A stretch of DNA of 18,834 nt from JAMLGJ01 sp047972145 (GTDB lineage Bacteria; Actinomycetota; Acidimicrobiia; Acidimicrobiales; Microtrichaceae): NCBI GenBank assembly GCA_047972145.1, contig JBKEAI010000195.1, positions 1 through 18,834 on the forward strand. Direction: 5' to 3'. Shown piece by piece: positions 1 through 5,917 of this stretch (the stretch's first letter is position 1; each line of letters starts with the position of its first letter). The notes under the pieces were generated by a model. The model saw only the letters and a program-made list of their open reading frames with translations, was not told the origin of the DNA and searched no databases. The translations under genes were made by a program, and so were the position numbers.

Positions 1-74
1 CGCCGTTGTGCCCACAGGTAGTGGCGAGATCGCAGTCCAGCGTGGGCGGCGCCTTGGTGCCCAGGGGTGCTCGA

Positions 75-80
75 TAGGCT
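75..80 (+). promoter_or_regulatory. -10 box of a leaderless promoter for tlyA
   Basis: TAGGCT matches the actinobacterial TANNNT -10 consensus and ends 6 nt before the GTG start at 87. Transcription would therefore begin at or next to the start codon. No Shine-Dalgarno sequence precedes the GTG, which agrees with a leaderless mRNA. A weak -35-like TTGGTG lies at 54-59 with a short 15 nt spacer. The rest of positions 1-74 shows nothing else recognisable. Confidence 0.5.
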
Positions 81-86
81 CGCACC

Positions 87-1031
87 GTGAGGCGTCGGCT
101 CGATGCGGAACTCGTGCGCAGGGGCCTGGCCCCGGGCCGCAGCGCTGCGCGTGAGCTCGTCGAGGCACGCCGGGTGTTGGTGGGCGGTTCCATCGCCGAG
201 AAGCCTGCCCGGCTCGTGGAGGCCGGCGACGCGGTGGTCGTCCAGGGGGCTCCCCCTCGCTACGTCGGTCGGGGAGCTCTCAAACTCGAGGCAGCTATCG
301 AGGGCTTCGGACTCGATCCCAGCGGTCTGCGGGTCCTCGATGCCGGTGCGTCGACCGGCGGTTTCACCGACTGCCTCCTGCAACACGGCGCCAGGGAGGT
401 GGTCGCTCTCGACGTCGGGCACGGCCAGATCCACGAGCGACTCCGCAGCGACGGACGCGTCGTCGTCATGGAGCGGACAAACCTGCGCCACATCGATCCC
501 GATGCGATCGGGCCCTTCGATGCCGGCGTCGCGGACCTCTCGTTCATCTCGCTGTCGGTCGTGATGGGGGTTCTCGTGGCCGCCGTCACAGGCGACGAGG
601 CGCAGCGCAGCGGGTGGCTGGTGGTGCTGGTCAAGCCCCAGTTCGAGTGTGGACGCGCCGAGGTGGCCAGGACCAGGGGAGTGGTGCGCGACCCAGCCCT
701 GTGGCGCCTCGCACTCGAACGGGTATCGGTGGCCGCGGATGCCGCCGGAGCGGCCATCATTGATGTGATGGTCTCCCCGATCCGAGGTGCAGAGGGCAAC
801 ACCGAGTTCCTGATGCACCTCCACGCGGGCCCCGATGTCCCACCGCTCGAGGGGGCCGTCGCGGACAGGATCGAGCACGTCGTGTCGACATCGGCAGCCG
901 GGGTGCAGGAGGGGACCGAAGCCGGCTCCGAAGCCGGCGCAGAGGCCGAGGCAGGCGCAGAGGCCGAACCCGGCGCAGAGGCTGAGGCAGGCGCAGAGGC
1001 CGACGCTTACCCAGGGGTGGAGGCACCATGA
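87..1031 (+). CDS. tlyA: TlyA-family 16S/23S rRNA 2'-O-methyltransferase (hemolysin A family)
   Basis: 314 aa, GTG start. TlyA enzymes 2'-O-methylate cytidines in 16S and 23S rRNA with SAM; in mycobacteria loss gives capreomycin resistance. An N-terminal S4 RNA-binding domain (about residues 1-58, LDAELVRRGLAPGRSAA) is followed by a Rossmann methyltransferase with SAM motif LDAGASTGGFTD at 84-95. Probable catalytic tetrad residues are K66 (GALKLE), D150 (ADLSF), K183 (VKPQFE) and E240 (EGNTE). The family usually ends near residue 270. Here a Glu/Ala/Gly-rich tail of about 45 residues is added, built from four 18 bp repeats (936-1007). The stop overlaps the nadK start as ATGA, so the two are probably translationally coupled. 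First gene of the tlyA-nadK-recN cluster. Family assignment is secure; the tail's role is unknown. Confidence 0.95.
   Translation: MRRRLDAELVRRGLAPGRSAARELVEARRVLVGGSIAEKPARLVEAGDAVVVQGAPPRYVGRGALKLEAAIEGFGLDPSGLRVLDAGASTGGFTDCLLQHGAREVVALDVGHGQIHERLRSDGRVVVMERTNLRHIDPDAIGPFDAGVADLSFISLSVVMGVLVAAVTGDEAQRSGWLVVLVKPQFECGRAEVARTRGVVRDPALWRLALERVSVAADAAGAAIIDVMVSPIRGAEGNTEFLMHLHAGPDVPPLEGAVADRIEHVVSTSAAGVQEGTEAGSEAGAEAEAGAEAEPGAEAEAGAEADAYPGVEAP
936..1007 (+). repeat. Four tandem 18 bp units inside tlyA
   Basis: Units start at 936, 954, 972 and 990, and each begins GGCGCAGAGGC. They read in frame as four GAEAEA-like hexapeptides (residues 284-307). Differences between copies are few (for example GAGGCA against GAACCC), which suggests recent slippage expansion. 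They lie in the C-terminal tail, beyond the methyltransferase domain. Confidence 0.9.
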
Positions 1032-1876
1032 GCTCGTTCGGGTTCGTCCTGCACGAAAAGCTCGAGGCGGACGATGTCGCCAAGCCGATCGACTGGCTCC
1101 TGGACCGTGGCCACCAGGTGTCGTTGCCCGAGCCCGATGCGGCGACGGCGGGCCGTGCCGACCTCGGGGCCGACCCGGAGGACTTCGCCGTAGGTCTCGA
1201 TGTGCTCGTCGCTATGGGTGGCGATGGGACGGTGCTTCGCGCTGCGGACTTCGCTGTGGGGGAGCAGATCCCAGTGCTCGGCGTGAACCGCGGGAACCTC
1301 GGCTACCTGACCGCGGTCGACAGCGACGGCATCTCGATGTCGCTCAAGCGCTTCCTCTCCGGCGCCTACCGGATCGAGGAGAGGATGCGCCTCGATGTCG
1401 TGGTGCAACGCCGCGATGGCATCACGGAACGCACGAGTTGCCTCAACGAGGTGGTGGTCGAGAAGTCCGCCCCCGGTCATACCGTGCGCCTGGAGGTGGA
1501 TCTCGACGGCACGCACTTCACGTCGTGGATCGCAGACGGGCTGATCCTCGGCACACCTACGGGCTCCACCGCGTACTCGTTCTCGGTGGGAGGCCCGATC
1601 GTGGATCCGGTCCACCGGGCGGTGATCATGGCGCCGGTCGCGCCCCACATGCTCTTCGACCGCACGATGGTGCTTCGGCCCGACTGCGAGATCCGAGTGG
1701 TCGTGTCGGGGACCCGAGACGGTGGGCTGTCTCTCGACGGGCGCCAGAGGGACCCGTTGCATCCCGGCGAGTCGGTCCTGTGCACCGCCGCGGAGCGTCC
1801 GTCGCTGTTCGTCACCTTCGGCGATCGCGATTTCCACACCGTGCTGCGCGACAAGTTGGGGCTCTGGAACCCCTGA
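1028..1876 (+). CDS. nadK: NAD kinase (ATP/polyphosphate-dependent)
   Basis: 282 aa, ATG start overlapping the tlyA stop by 4 nt (ATGA). It phosphorylates NAD+ at the 2'-hydroxyl to give NADP+, the only route to NADP in the cytosol. The diagnostic motifs are present: GGDGT at 64-68 (D66 is the catalytic/binding Asp), NRGNLGYLT at 87-95, NE at 140-141 and TPTGSTAY at 176-183, the conserved NAD-binding segment. C-terminal GLSLDGR and FHTVLRDKLGLW are also typical of the family. Length is normal. The orthologue in M. tuberculosis is PpnK (Rv1695), in the same position between tlyA and recN. It has no promoter signal of its own and depends on tlyA transcription. Confidence 0.97.
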   Translation: MSSFGFVLHEKLEADDVAKPIDWLLDRGHQVSLPEPDAATAGRADLGADPEDFAVGLDVLVAMGGDGTVLRAADFAVGEQIPVLGVNRGNLGYLTAVDSDGISMSLKRFLSGAYRIEERMRLDVVVQRRDGITERTSCLNEVVVEKSAPGHTVRLEVDLDGTHFTSWIADGLILGTPTGSTAYSFSVGGPIVDPVHRAVIMAPVAPHMLFDRTMVLRPDCEIRVVVSGTRDGGLSLDGRQRDPLHPGESVLCTAAERPSLFVTFGDRDFHTVLRDKLGLWNP

Positions 1877-1905
1877 GCCCCGACCTGTCGGCCCCGGTGG
1901 TCATC

Positions 1906-1911
1906 TACGAT
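1906..1911 (+). promoter_or_regulatory. -10 box of a leaderless promoter for recN
   Basis: TACGAT (TANNNT) sits in the 42 nt gap after nadK and ends exactly 7 nt before the recN ATG at 1919. The gap contains no Shine-Dalgarno sequence. This supports an internal promoter making a leaderless recN mRNA in addition to read-through from tlyA-nadK. No convincing -35 hexamer is visible. Confidence 0.5.
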
Positions 1912-1918
1912 CGGCCCG

Positions 1919-3649
1919 ATGCTGGTCGAGTTGGTGGTGCGCAACCTCGGTGTGATCGAGTCCGCGCGCATCCCGCTCGGTGCGGGCATGACCGCACTCA
2001 CCGGAGAGACGGGTGCGGGCAAGACCATGCTCGTGGAGGCGCTTCGGCTCCTGATGGGTGAGCGAGCCGACGCGTCGAAGGTCCGGCCCGCGGCCGACGA
2101 GGCTTCGATCGAAGGGCTCTTCGCCGGACCCGCGGACCGCTCCGATGACGTCGGTCACGATCAGGATCGCACCGAGGGTGTACCAGTCGAGTGTGTACCA
2201 GGCGACGGCGCACCAGCCGAGGGTGTACCAGTTGAGCGTGAATGGGTGCTCCGGCGAGTGGTACCTGCCGAGGGACGGAGCCGCTCCTATCTGGACGGCG
2301 GACTGGCCACCGCAGCGAGCGTCGCCGGGCTCGCCTCCTCGCTGCTGGAGGTGCACGGTCAGCACGGAGCGCAGGTGCTGCTGAGCTCAGCGGCCCAGCG
2401 CGACGCGCTCGACCGCTACGGCGACATCGACACGGCCGCGCTCACAGAGGCGCGCGGTGCGCTGAAGATGCTGACCGACGAGTTGGACGACCTCGGTGGC
2501 GACGAGCGGGAGCGGGAGCGCCAGATCGACCTGTTGCGCTACCAGCTCGAGGAGATCGCCGCCGTGTCCCCTGTCGAGGGTGAAGAGGAGATCCTCGATG
2601 CCGAGGAGGACCTGCTCGCCGGTGCGGTCGAGTACCGCGCCAGAGCGTCGCGCGCCCTGGAGTTGCTCACCGGCGGATCGATCGGGGAGGCGGCGGCGGA
2701 TACCGACGGCACGGTCCTCGAGTTGCTGGCACGTGCACGCGCCGAGTTGGCTGCTGCGTCACCCTTCGAGGACCTGGCCCGTCGTCTGGACGAGCTCGAC
2801 GGGGAGCTCACCGACTGCGTGAGCGATCTCCGCAGCATCACCGAGAGCATCGAACCGGATCACGAGCGTCTGAGCGAGGTGCGCGAGCGTCGCCACGCGC
2901 TGGTGGAGCTGCGACGCAAGTACGGCGCGACGATCGCGGAGGTGATCGACTTCGAACGCGTCCACGCCGAGGAACTCGCCGCCCTGGAGGGCACAGCGCA
3001 ACGCAGGGCTGCGCTCGCGGTCGAGATCGACGCCGCGCGCTCGGAGGTGGCGGCCAGGGCGGCCGAGTTGGGGGCACAGCGTCGGAGGGTCGCCCCCGAG
3101 CTCGCAGCTGCGATCGAAGGTCACCTCGGCGATCTCGCCATGGCAGGAGCGAGAGTCGAGATCGCGGTGGAAGACTCGGTGCAACTCCCGGGTGCGGGTG
3201 AGGCGGTGGAGTTCCGCCTCGCTGCGAACCGGGGGGCTCCGATGGGTCCACTCGCCAAGGTCGCCTCCGGCGGGGAGCTCTCCCGGGTGATGCTCGCGTT
3301 GCGCCTGGTCCTCTCCGGTGGTCCTCCCACCATGGTCTTCGACGAGGTGGACGCCGGCATCGGAGGTCAGGCCGCGGTCGCCGTCGGGCGTGCACTCGCC
3401 GCTCTGGCGAAGGACCACCAGGTGCTGGTGGTGACCCACCTCCCGCAGGTCGCCGCGTTCGCCGACGCCCAGGTGAGCGTGCAGAAGGACTCCACGGACC
3501 TACCCGATGGTGGCTCCGCTGTCACCACGGCGGTCCTGTTGAGCGACGAGCAGCGGGTGGTCGAGCTGTCGCGGATGCTCTCGGGGCAGCCCGACAGCGA
3601 CGCTGCGAGGCGTCACGCCAGCGAGTTGCTGGCCGAGGCCCGTCGGTGA
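1919..3649 (+). CDS. recN: DNA repair protein RecN (SMC-like ATPase)
   Basis: 576 aa. RecN is a cohesin/SMC-like ATPase recruited to double-strand breaks, acting in RecA-dependent recombination. Walker A GETGAGKT lies at 29-36. Long helical/coiled-coil arms rich in Glu/Arg/Ala fill roughly 170-420. The ABC signature SGGELS lies at 450-455, and Walker B MVFDEVDAGIGG starts at 472 with D475/E476. The HGQH segment near 145-150 is typical. Length is normal. A four-copy 15 bp repeat (2174-2233) encodes a low-complexity loop, residues 86-105, inside the N-terminal ATPase lobe. The stop overlaps the next start (GTGA). ATG 1919 is preferred because it is placed 7 nt after a TACGAT box and starts the family-typical MLVELVVRNLGVIE. 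Confidence 0.96.
   Translation: MLVELVVRNLGVIESARIPLGAGMTALTGETGAGKTMLVEALRLLMGERADASKVRPAADEASIEGLFAGPADRSDDVGHDQDRTEGVPVECVPGDGAPAEGVPVEREWVLRRVVPAEGRSRSYLDGGLATAASVAGLASSLLEVHGQHGAQVLLSSAAQRDALDRYGDIDTAALTEARGALKMLTDELDDLGGDERERERQIDLLRYQLEEIAAVSPVEGEEEILDAEEDLLAGAVEYRARASRALELLTGGSIGEAAADTDGTVLELLARARAELAAASPFEDLARRLDELDGELTDCVSDLRSITESIEPDHERLSEVRERRHALVELRRKYGATIAEVIDFERVHAEELAALEGTAQRRAALAVEIDAARSEVAARAAELGAQRRRVAPELAAAIEGHLGDLAMAGARVEIAVEDSVQLPGAGEAVEFRLAANRGAPMGPLAKVASGGELSRVMLALRLVLSGGPPTMVFDEVDAGIGGQAAVAVGRALAALAKDHQVLVVTHLPQVAAFADAQVSVQKDSTDLPDGGSAVTTAVLLSDEQRVVELSRMLSGQPDSDAARRHASELLAEARR
2174..2233 (+). repeat. Four tandem 15 bp units inside recN
   Basis: Units start at 2174, 2189, 2204 and 2219, with a decayed fifth at 2234-2248. 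The shared core is a GTGTACCAG-like sequence. In frame they encode EGVPV, ECVPG, DGAPA and EGVPV (residues 86-105). The units differ by several bases, so the array looks older than the tlyA one. Its unit length is a multiple of three, so copy-number change would not break the frame. Confidence 0.85.
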
Positions 3650-4488
3650 GCCTGCTCGTCGCAGGGCTGCTCGGCGGCGTCGCCTACGCACTGGTGATCT
3701 ACCGGGCGACCGGACCGCTGTTCGCCAGAGACCTGTTCCTGCGGGCGAACTTCCGCGGCGCCCAGGTGCCCACGGCAGTGGGACTCGTGATCCCCGCGAC
3801 CGTCGTCGGCGTGCTCGCGATCTACCAGCTCCTCGACACCCTGCGCTGGGATGCGAACACCACCGCCATGGGTTCGCTGTCGCTGACAGCCAGCGCAGCG
3901 CTCGGGTTCTCGCTGCTCGGCCTGATGGACGATGTTGCGGTCGACGAGGGGACCTCGGGATATCTGGGGCATCTCCGCGCCATGTTGAACGGTGATCTCA
4001 GCGCCGGGGCGCTGAAGTTGGTCGTACTTCCCACCGTCGCTGTCATCGTGGTCTACCCACGCTCGGGCGACTCCGCGGTGCGCCTGCTGCTCGACGGTGC
4101 ACTGGTCGCGCTGAGCGCGAACCTAGCCAACCTGTTCGACCGGGCACCCGGGCGGGTCCTGAAGGTGTCTCTGGTCGCAGCGGTCGTGGTGTTCGCTGCG
4201 TCGGGCGCCGCAGCGGCAACGTTCGGCCTGGCCGTGGTGTGTGGGGCCGCACTGGTCCTGCTCGTGCCCGATCTGCGCGAGCGACTCATGCTGGGTGACA
4301 CCGGTGCCAATCCGCTCGGGGCGACCCTGGGGTTGTCGGTGGTGCTGGCATTCGAGCCGATCACCCGCTCCTGGGTGCTCGTGGGGGTGCTCGCAGCCAA
4401 CCTCGCGAGCGAGTTCGTGTCGTTCAGTGCGGTGATCGAGCGCGTCGGTCCCTTGAGGGGACTCGATGGGCTCGGACGCCGATCCTGA
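3646..4488 (+). CDS. MraY/WecA-like (PNPT superfamily) integral membrane phosphoglycosyl transferase, divergent
   Basis: 280 aa, GTG start overlapping the recN stop (GTGA). About eight to nine hydrophobic segments span the protein. Spaced acidic motifs match the polyprenyl-phosphate N-acetylhexosamine-1-phosphate transferase family: GLMDD at 92-96 (Mg2+-binding Asp pair), NLFDRAPGR at 162-170 (equivalent to the N..DG.DG loop) and LGDTGANPLG at 216-225. GYLGHLRAMLNGDLSAGALKL (105-125, broken here only for naming) resembles the lysine-containing region of WecA/MraY. The MraY histidine motif (HHH) is missing, so it is not the standard lipid I synthase. Family members move a phospho-sugar from a UDP-sugar to undecaprenyl phosphate. 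Its position before steA, steB and murJ suggests an envelope role. Substrate unknown, and reduced or altered activity is possible. Confidence 0.75.
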   Translation: MSLLVAGLLGGVAYALVIYRATGPLFARDLFLRANFRGAQVPTAVGLVIPATVVGVLAIYQLLDTLRWDANTTAMGSLSLTASAALGFSLLGLMDDVAVDEGTSGYLGHLRAMLNGDLSAGALKLVVLPTVAVIVVYPRSGDSAVRLLLDGALVALSANLANLFDRAPGRVLKVSLVAAVVVFAASGAAAATFGLAVVCGAALVLLVPDLRERLMLGDTGANPLGATLGLSVVLAFEPITRSWVLVGVLAANLASEFVSFSAVIERVGPLRGLDGLGRRS

Positions 4489-4540
4489 GCCGGGGTAACC
4501 CGTGATCGGCCCGAGCATGCCCTCACAGGGGCACATCCAC

Positions 4541-4546
4541 TACGTT
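4541..4546 (+). promoter_or_regulatory. Possible -10 box for the steA-steB-murJ transcript
   Basis: TACGTT fits TANNNT and is the best -10 candidate in the 240 nt gap before steA. Transcription would start near 4553, placing the 4560-4579 hairpin at the 5' end of the message. No convincing -35 element was found, so this is tentative. Confidence 0.3.
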
Positions 4547-4559
4547 TTGGTGCGGTAGG

Positions 4560-4579
4560 GGTCAGCCATCGGGCTGACC
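4560..4579 (+). terminator. Perfect 8 bp hairpin between operons (terminator or leader stem)
   Basis: GGTCAGCC (4560-4567) and GGCTGACC (4572-4579) pair perfectly around an ATCG loop, about 70 nt after the end of the membrane transferase gene. There is no U-run after the stem. As is common in actinobacteria it could be a U-less terminator, or work with the C-rich, G-poor tract that follows as a Rho-dependent terminator. If the TACGTT box at 4541 is real, it would instead be a stem at the 5' end of the steA message. Confidence 0.4.
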
Positions 4580-4597
4580 GGGCCTGCCGAGACCCTC

Positions 4598-4732
4598 ATG
4601 GCCAACCTCCCTTCCAAGCCCCTCTCCTCCCCTTCCATGCTCCTCCCCTCCAAGGCGCGCGGAGCGCTCGACGATCCGGCGCGGGCCGTCGCGGCGGATC
4701 GTGTGGACCATCTACGCGAGGTGGCTCCATGA
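4598..4732 (+). CDS. Possible 44-aa small protein overlapping steA
   Basis: An ATG at 4598 opens a 44-codon frame whose TGA (4730-4732) overlaps the steA ATG (4729-4731) as ATGA, the coupling arrangement used elsewhere in this window. About three quarters of its codons end in G or C, as in the neighbouring genes. The N-terminal half is Pro/Ser/Leu-rich and repeats LPSK twice. The C-terminal half (GALDDPARAVAADRVDHLRE) looks like an amphipathic, charged helix. There is no clear Shine-Dalgarno sequence before 4598, and the family is not recognised. It could be a real small protein, a leader peptide controlling steA, or chance. The frame is closed by a TAG at 4556, so no longer version exists. 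Confidence 0.35.
   Translation: MANLPSKPLSSPSMLLPSKARGALDDPARAVAADRVDHLREVAP
4606..4651 (+). other. C/T-rich, G-poor tract before steA
   Basis: Only five of 46 bases are purines (AAG at 4616-4618, A4637, G4639). The transcript would be C-rich and G-poor, the composition recognised by Rho. The opposite strand carries three GGGG runs and one GGG run that might form a loose G-quadruplex. The tract lies within the possible small ORF. Confidence 0.6.
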
Positions 4733-5892
4733 CAGACCTCGACGCCGGTCGGGGCACCGTGGTGGGGACCGCTCGGGTCGGTCGACGCACCAAGGAGCTA
4801 GCGAAGCGCCTGAGTGCGGGCGAGGTGGCCTTCATCGACCACCGCGACCTCGACCGTGTGGCAGGGGAGTCCCTGGTCGCCACCGGGGTATCGGCGGTGG
4901 TCAACGCATCGGAGTTCATCTCGGGGCGCTACCCCAACAGCGGACCTCAGCGTCTGGACGAGGCGGGCATCGTGCTGGTCGACCACGCCGGCGCAGAGGT
5001 GATGGACCTCGTCACCGACGGCTCGGAGGTCACCCTCGAGGGTGGACGGATCCTGCTCGAAGGCACCGAGGTGGCGCGTGGTGAAGTGATCGCACGCGAC
5101 GAGATCAGCGAGCGGATGGAGCACGCCCGTGAATCGATCGGCGCGGAGCTCCGCACGTTCGCTGTCAACACGCTCGAGTACATCGACAAGGAAGCCGACC
5201 TGGCCTTCGAGCCGCTCGTGGTGCCGCCGCTGCGAACAGAGTTCGAGGGGCGCCACGTGCTCGTGGTGGTTCGCGGCCACGACTACAAGGACGACCTGCG
5301 GGCGCTGCGCGCCTACATCCACGAATACCATCCAGTGCTCGTCGCTGTGGACGGGGGTGCGGATGCCCTGTTGGAGGTCAACCTCGTACCCGACATGATC
5401 ATCGGCGACTTCGACTCCCTGTCGGCCAACGCCTGGGAGTGCGGAGCGGAACTGGTCCACCACGTGCACCCCGACGGTCGCGCACCGGGTCGTGAGGAGC
5501 TCCAGGAGGCCGGGAAGCCCTACGTGGAGTTCGTCGTCGAGGGCACCAGCGAGGACGCTGCGATGCTGTTGGCGTACGAATGCCGAGCGGAGTTGATCGT
5601 GGCCGTGGGAACCCATGCGACGATGGTCGAGTTCCTCGACAAGGGGCGCGCGGGGATGTCGAGCACGTTTCTGACCCGGTTGCGGCTGGGCCCGATGCTC
5701 ATCGACGCCAAGGGCGTGAGCCAGCTCTACAAGGGCCGTGTGCGCCGACGCGACCTGTTGCTGCTGGTGGTGGCTGCGATCGTGGTGATCCTCGCGGTCG
5801 CCCTGGTGTCGGACTCGCTCCAACTGCTGTTGCGGACCGTGTGGCTCGACGTGCGGGACTTCTGGTACTCGATCACCGGTCGGCTCTCCTGA
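4729..5892 (+). CDS. steA: SteA-family division protein with thiamin-pyrophosphokinase-like domain
   Basis: 387 aa. Homologous in type and position to Rv1697 and to Corynebacterium SteA, a membrane protein that with SteB helps cell separation and septal peptidoglycan hydrolase function. The N-terminal half (about 1-165) is a soluble domain of the family. A TPK-like catalytic fold follows, with VAVDGGADALLEVNLVPD at 205-222, GDFDSLS at 226-232 and TSEDAAMLLA at 273-282. One transmembrane helix lies at about 342-361 (LLLLVVAAIVVILAVALV), followed by a short amphipathic tail. The TPK-like motifs keep the acidic residues, so nucleotide or pyrophosphate binding is possible, but thiamin kinase activity is not implied. 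GAGGTGG at 4718-4724 is a plausible ribosome site for ATG 4729. Confidence 0.88.
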   Translation: MTDLDAGRGTVVGTARVGRRTKELAKRLSAGEVAFIDHRDLDRVAGESLVATGVSAVVNASEFISGRYPNSGPQRLDEAGIVLVDHAGAEVMDLVTDGSEVTLEGGRILLEGTEVARGEVIARDEISERMEHARESIGAELRTFAVNTLEYIDKEADLAFEPLVVPPLRTEFEGRHVLVVVRGHDYKDDLRALRAYIHEYHPVLVAVDGGADALLEVNLVPDMIIGDFDSLSANAWECGAELVHHVHPDGRAPGREELQEAGKPYVEFVVEGTSEDAAMLLAYECRAELIVAVGTHATMVEFLDKGRAGMSSTFLTRLRLGPMLIDAKGVSQLYKGRVRRRDLLLLVVAAIVVILAVALVSDSLQLLLRTVWLDVRDFWYSITGRLS

Positions 5893-5917
5893 GATGGTGA
5901 CTTCCTGAGATGGTGAC
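5887..5917 (+). repeat. 16 bp tandem duplication spanning the steA stop and steB start
   Basis: TCCTGAGATGGTGAC occurs at 5887-5901 and again, exactly, at 5903-5917, with one base between (period 16). The first copy supplies the steA TGA (5890-5892); the second supplies the steB ATG (5910-5912). Removing one copy would leave TGA-G-ATG, a 1 nt spacing, which was probably the ancestral junction. Confidence 0.9.
5894..5908 (+). other. Four-codon relay ORF (MVTS) between steA and steB
   Basis: The duplicated ATG at 5894 opens ATG-GTG-ACT-TCC-TGA. It begins 1 nt after the steA stop and ends 1 nt before the steB ATG at 5910. A ribosome ending steA could restart here, stop, and restart on steB. The spacing is seen directly; its use is inferred. 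Confidence 0.3.

Noticed and set aside
1..86. Possible end of an upstream gene before tlyA
   Set aside because: Two frames have stops (TAG at 19-21 and at 75-77) and one runs through into tlyA; nothing in any of them is recognisable, so no choice can be made.
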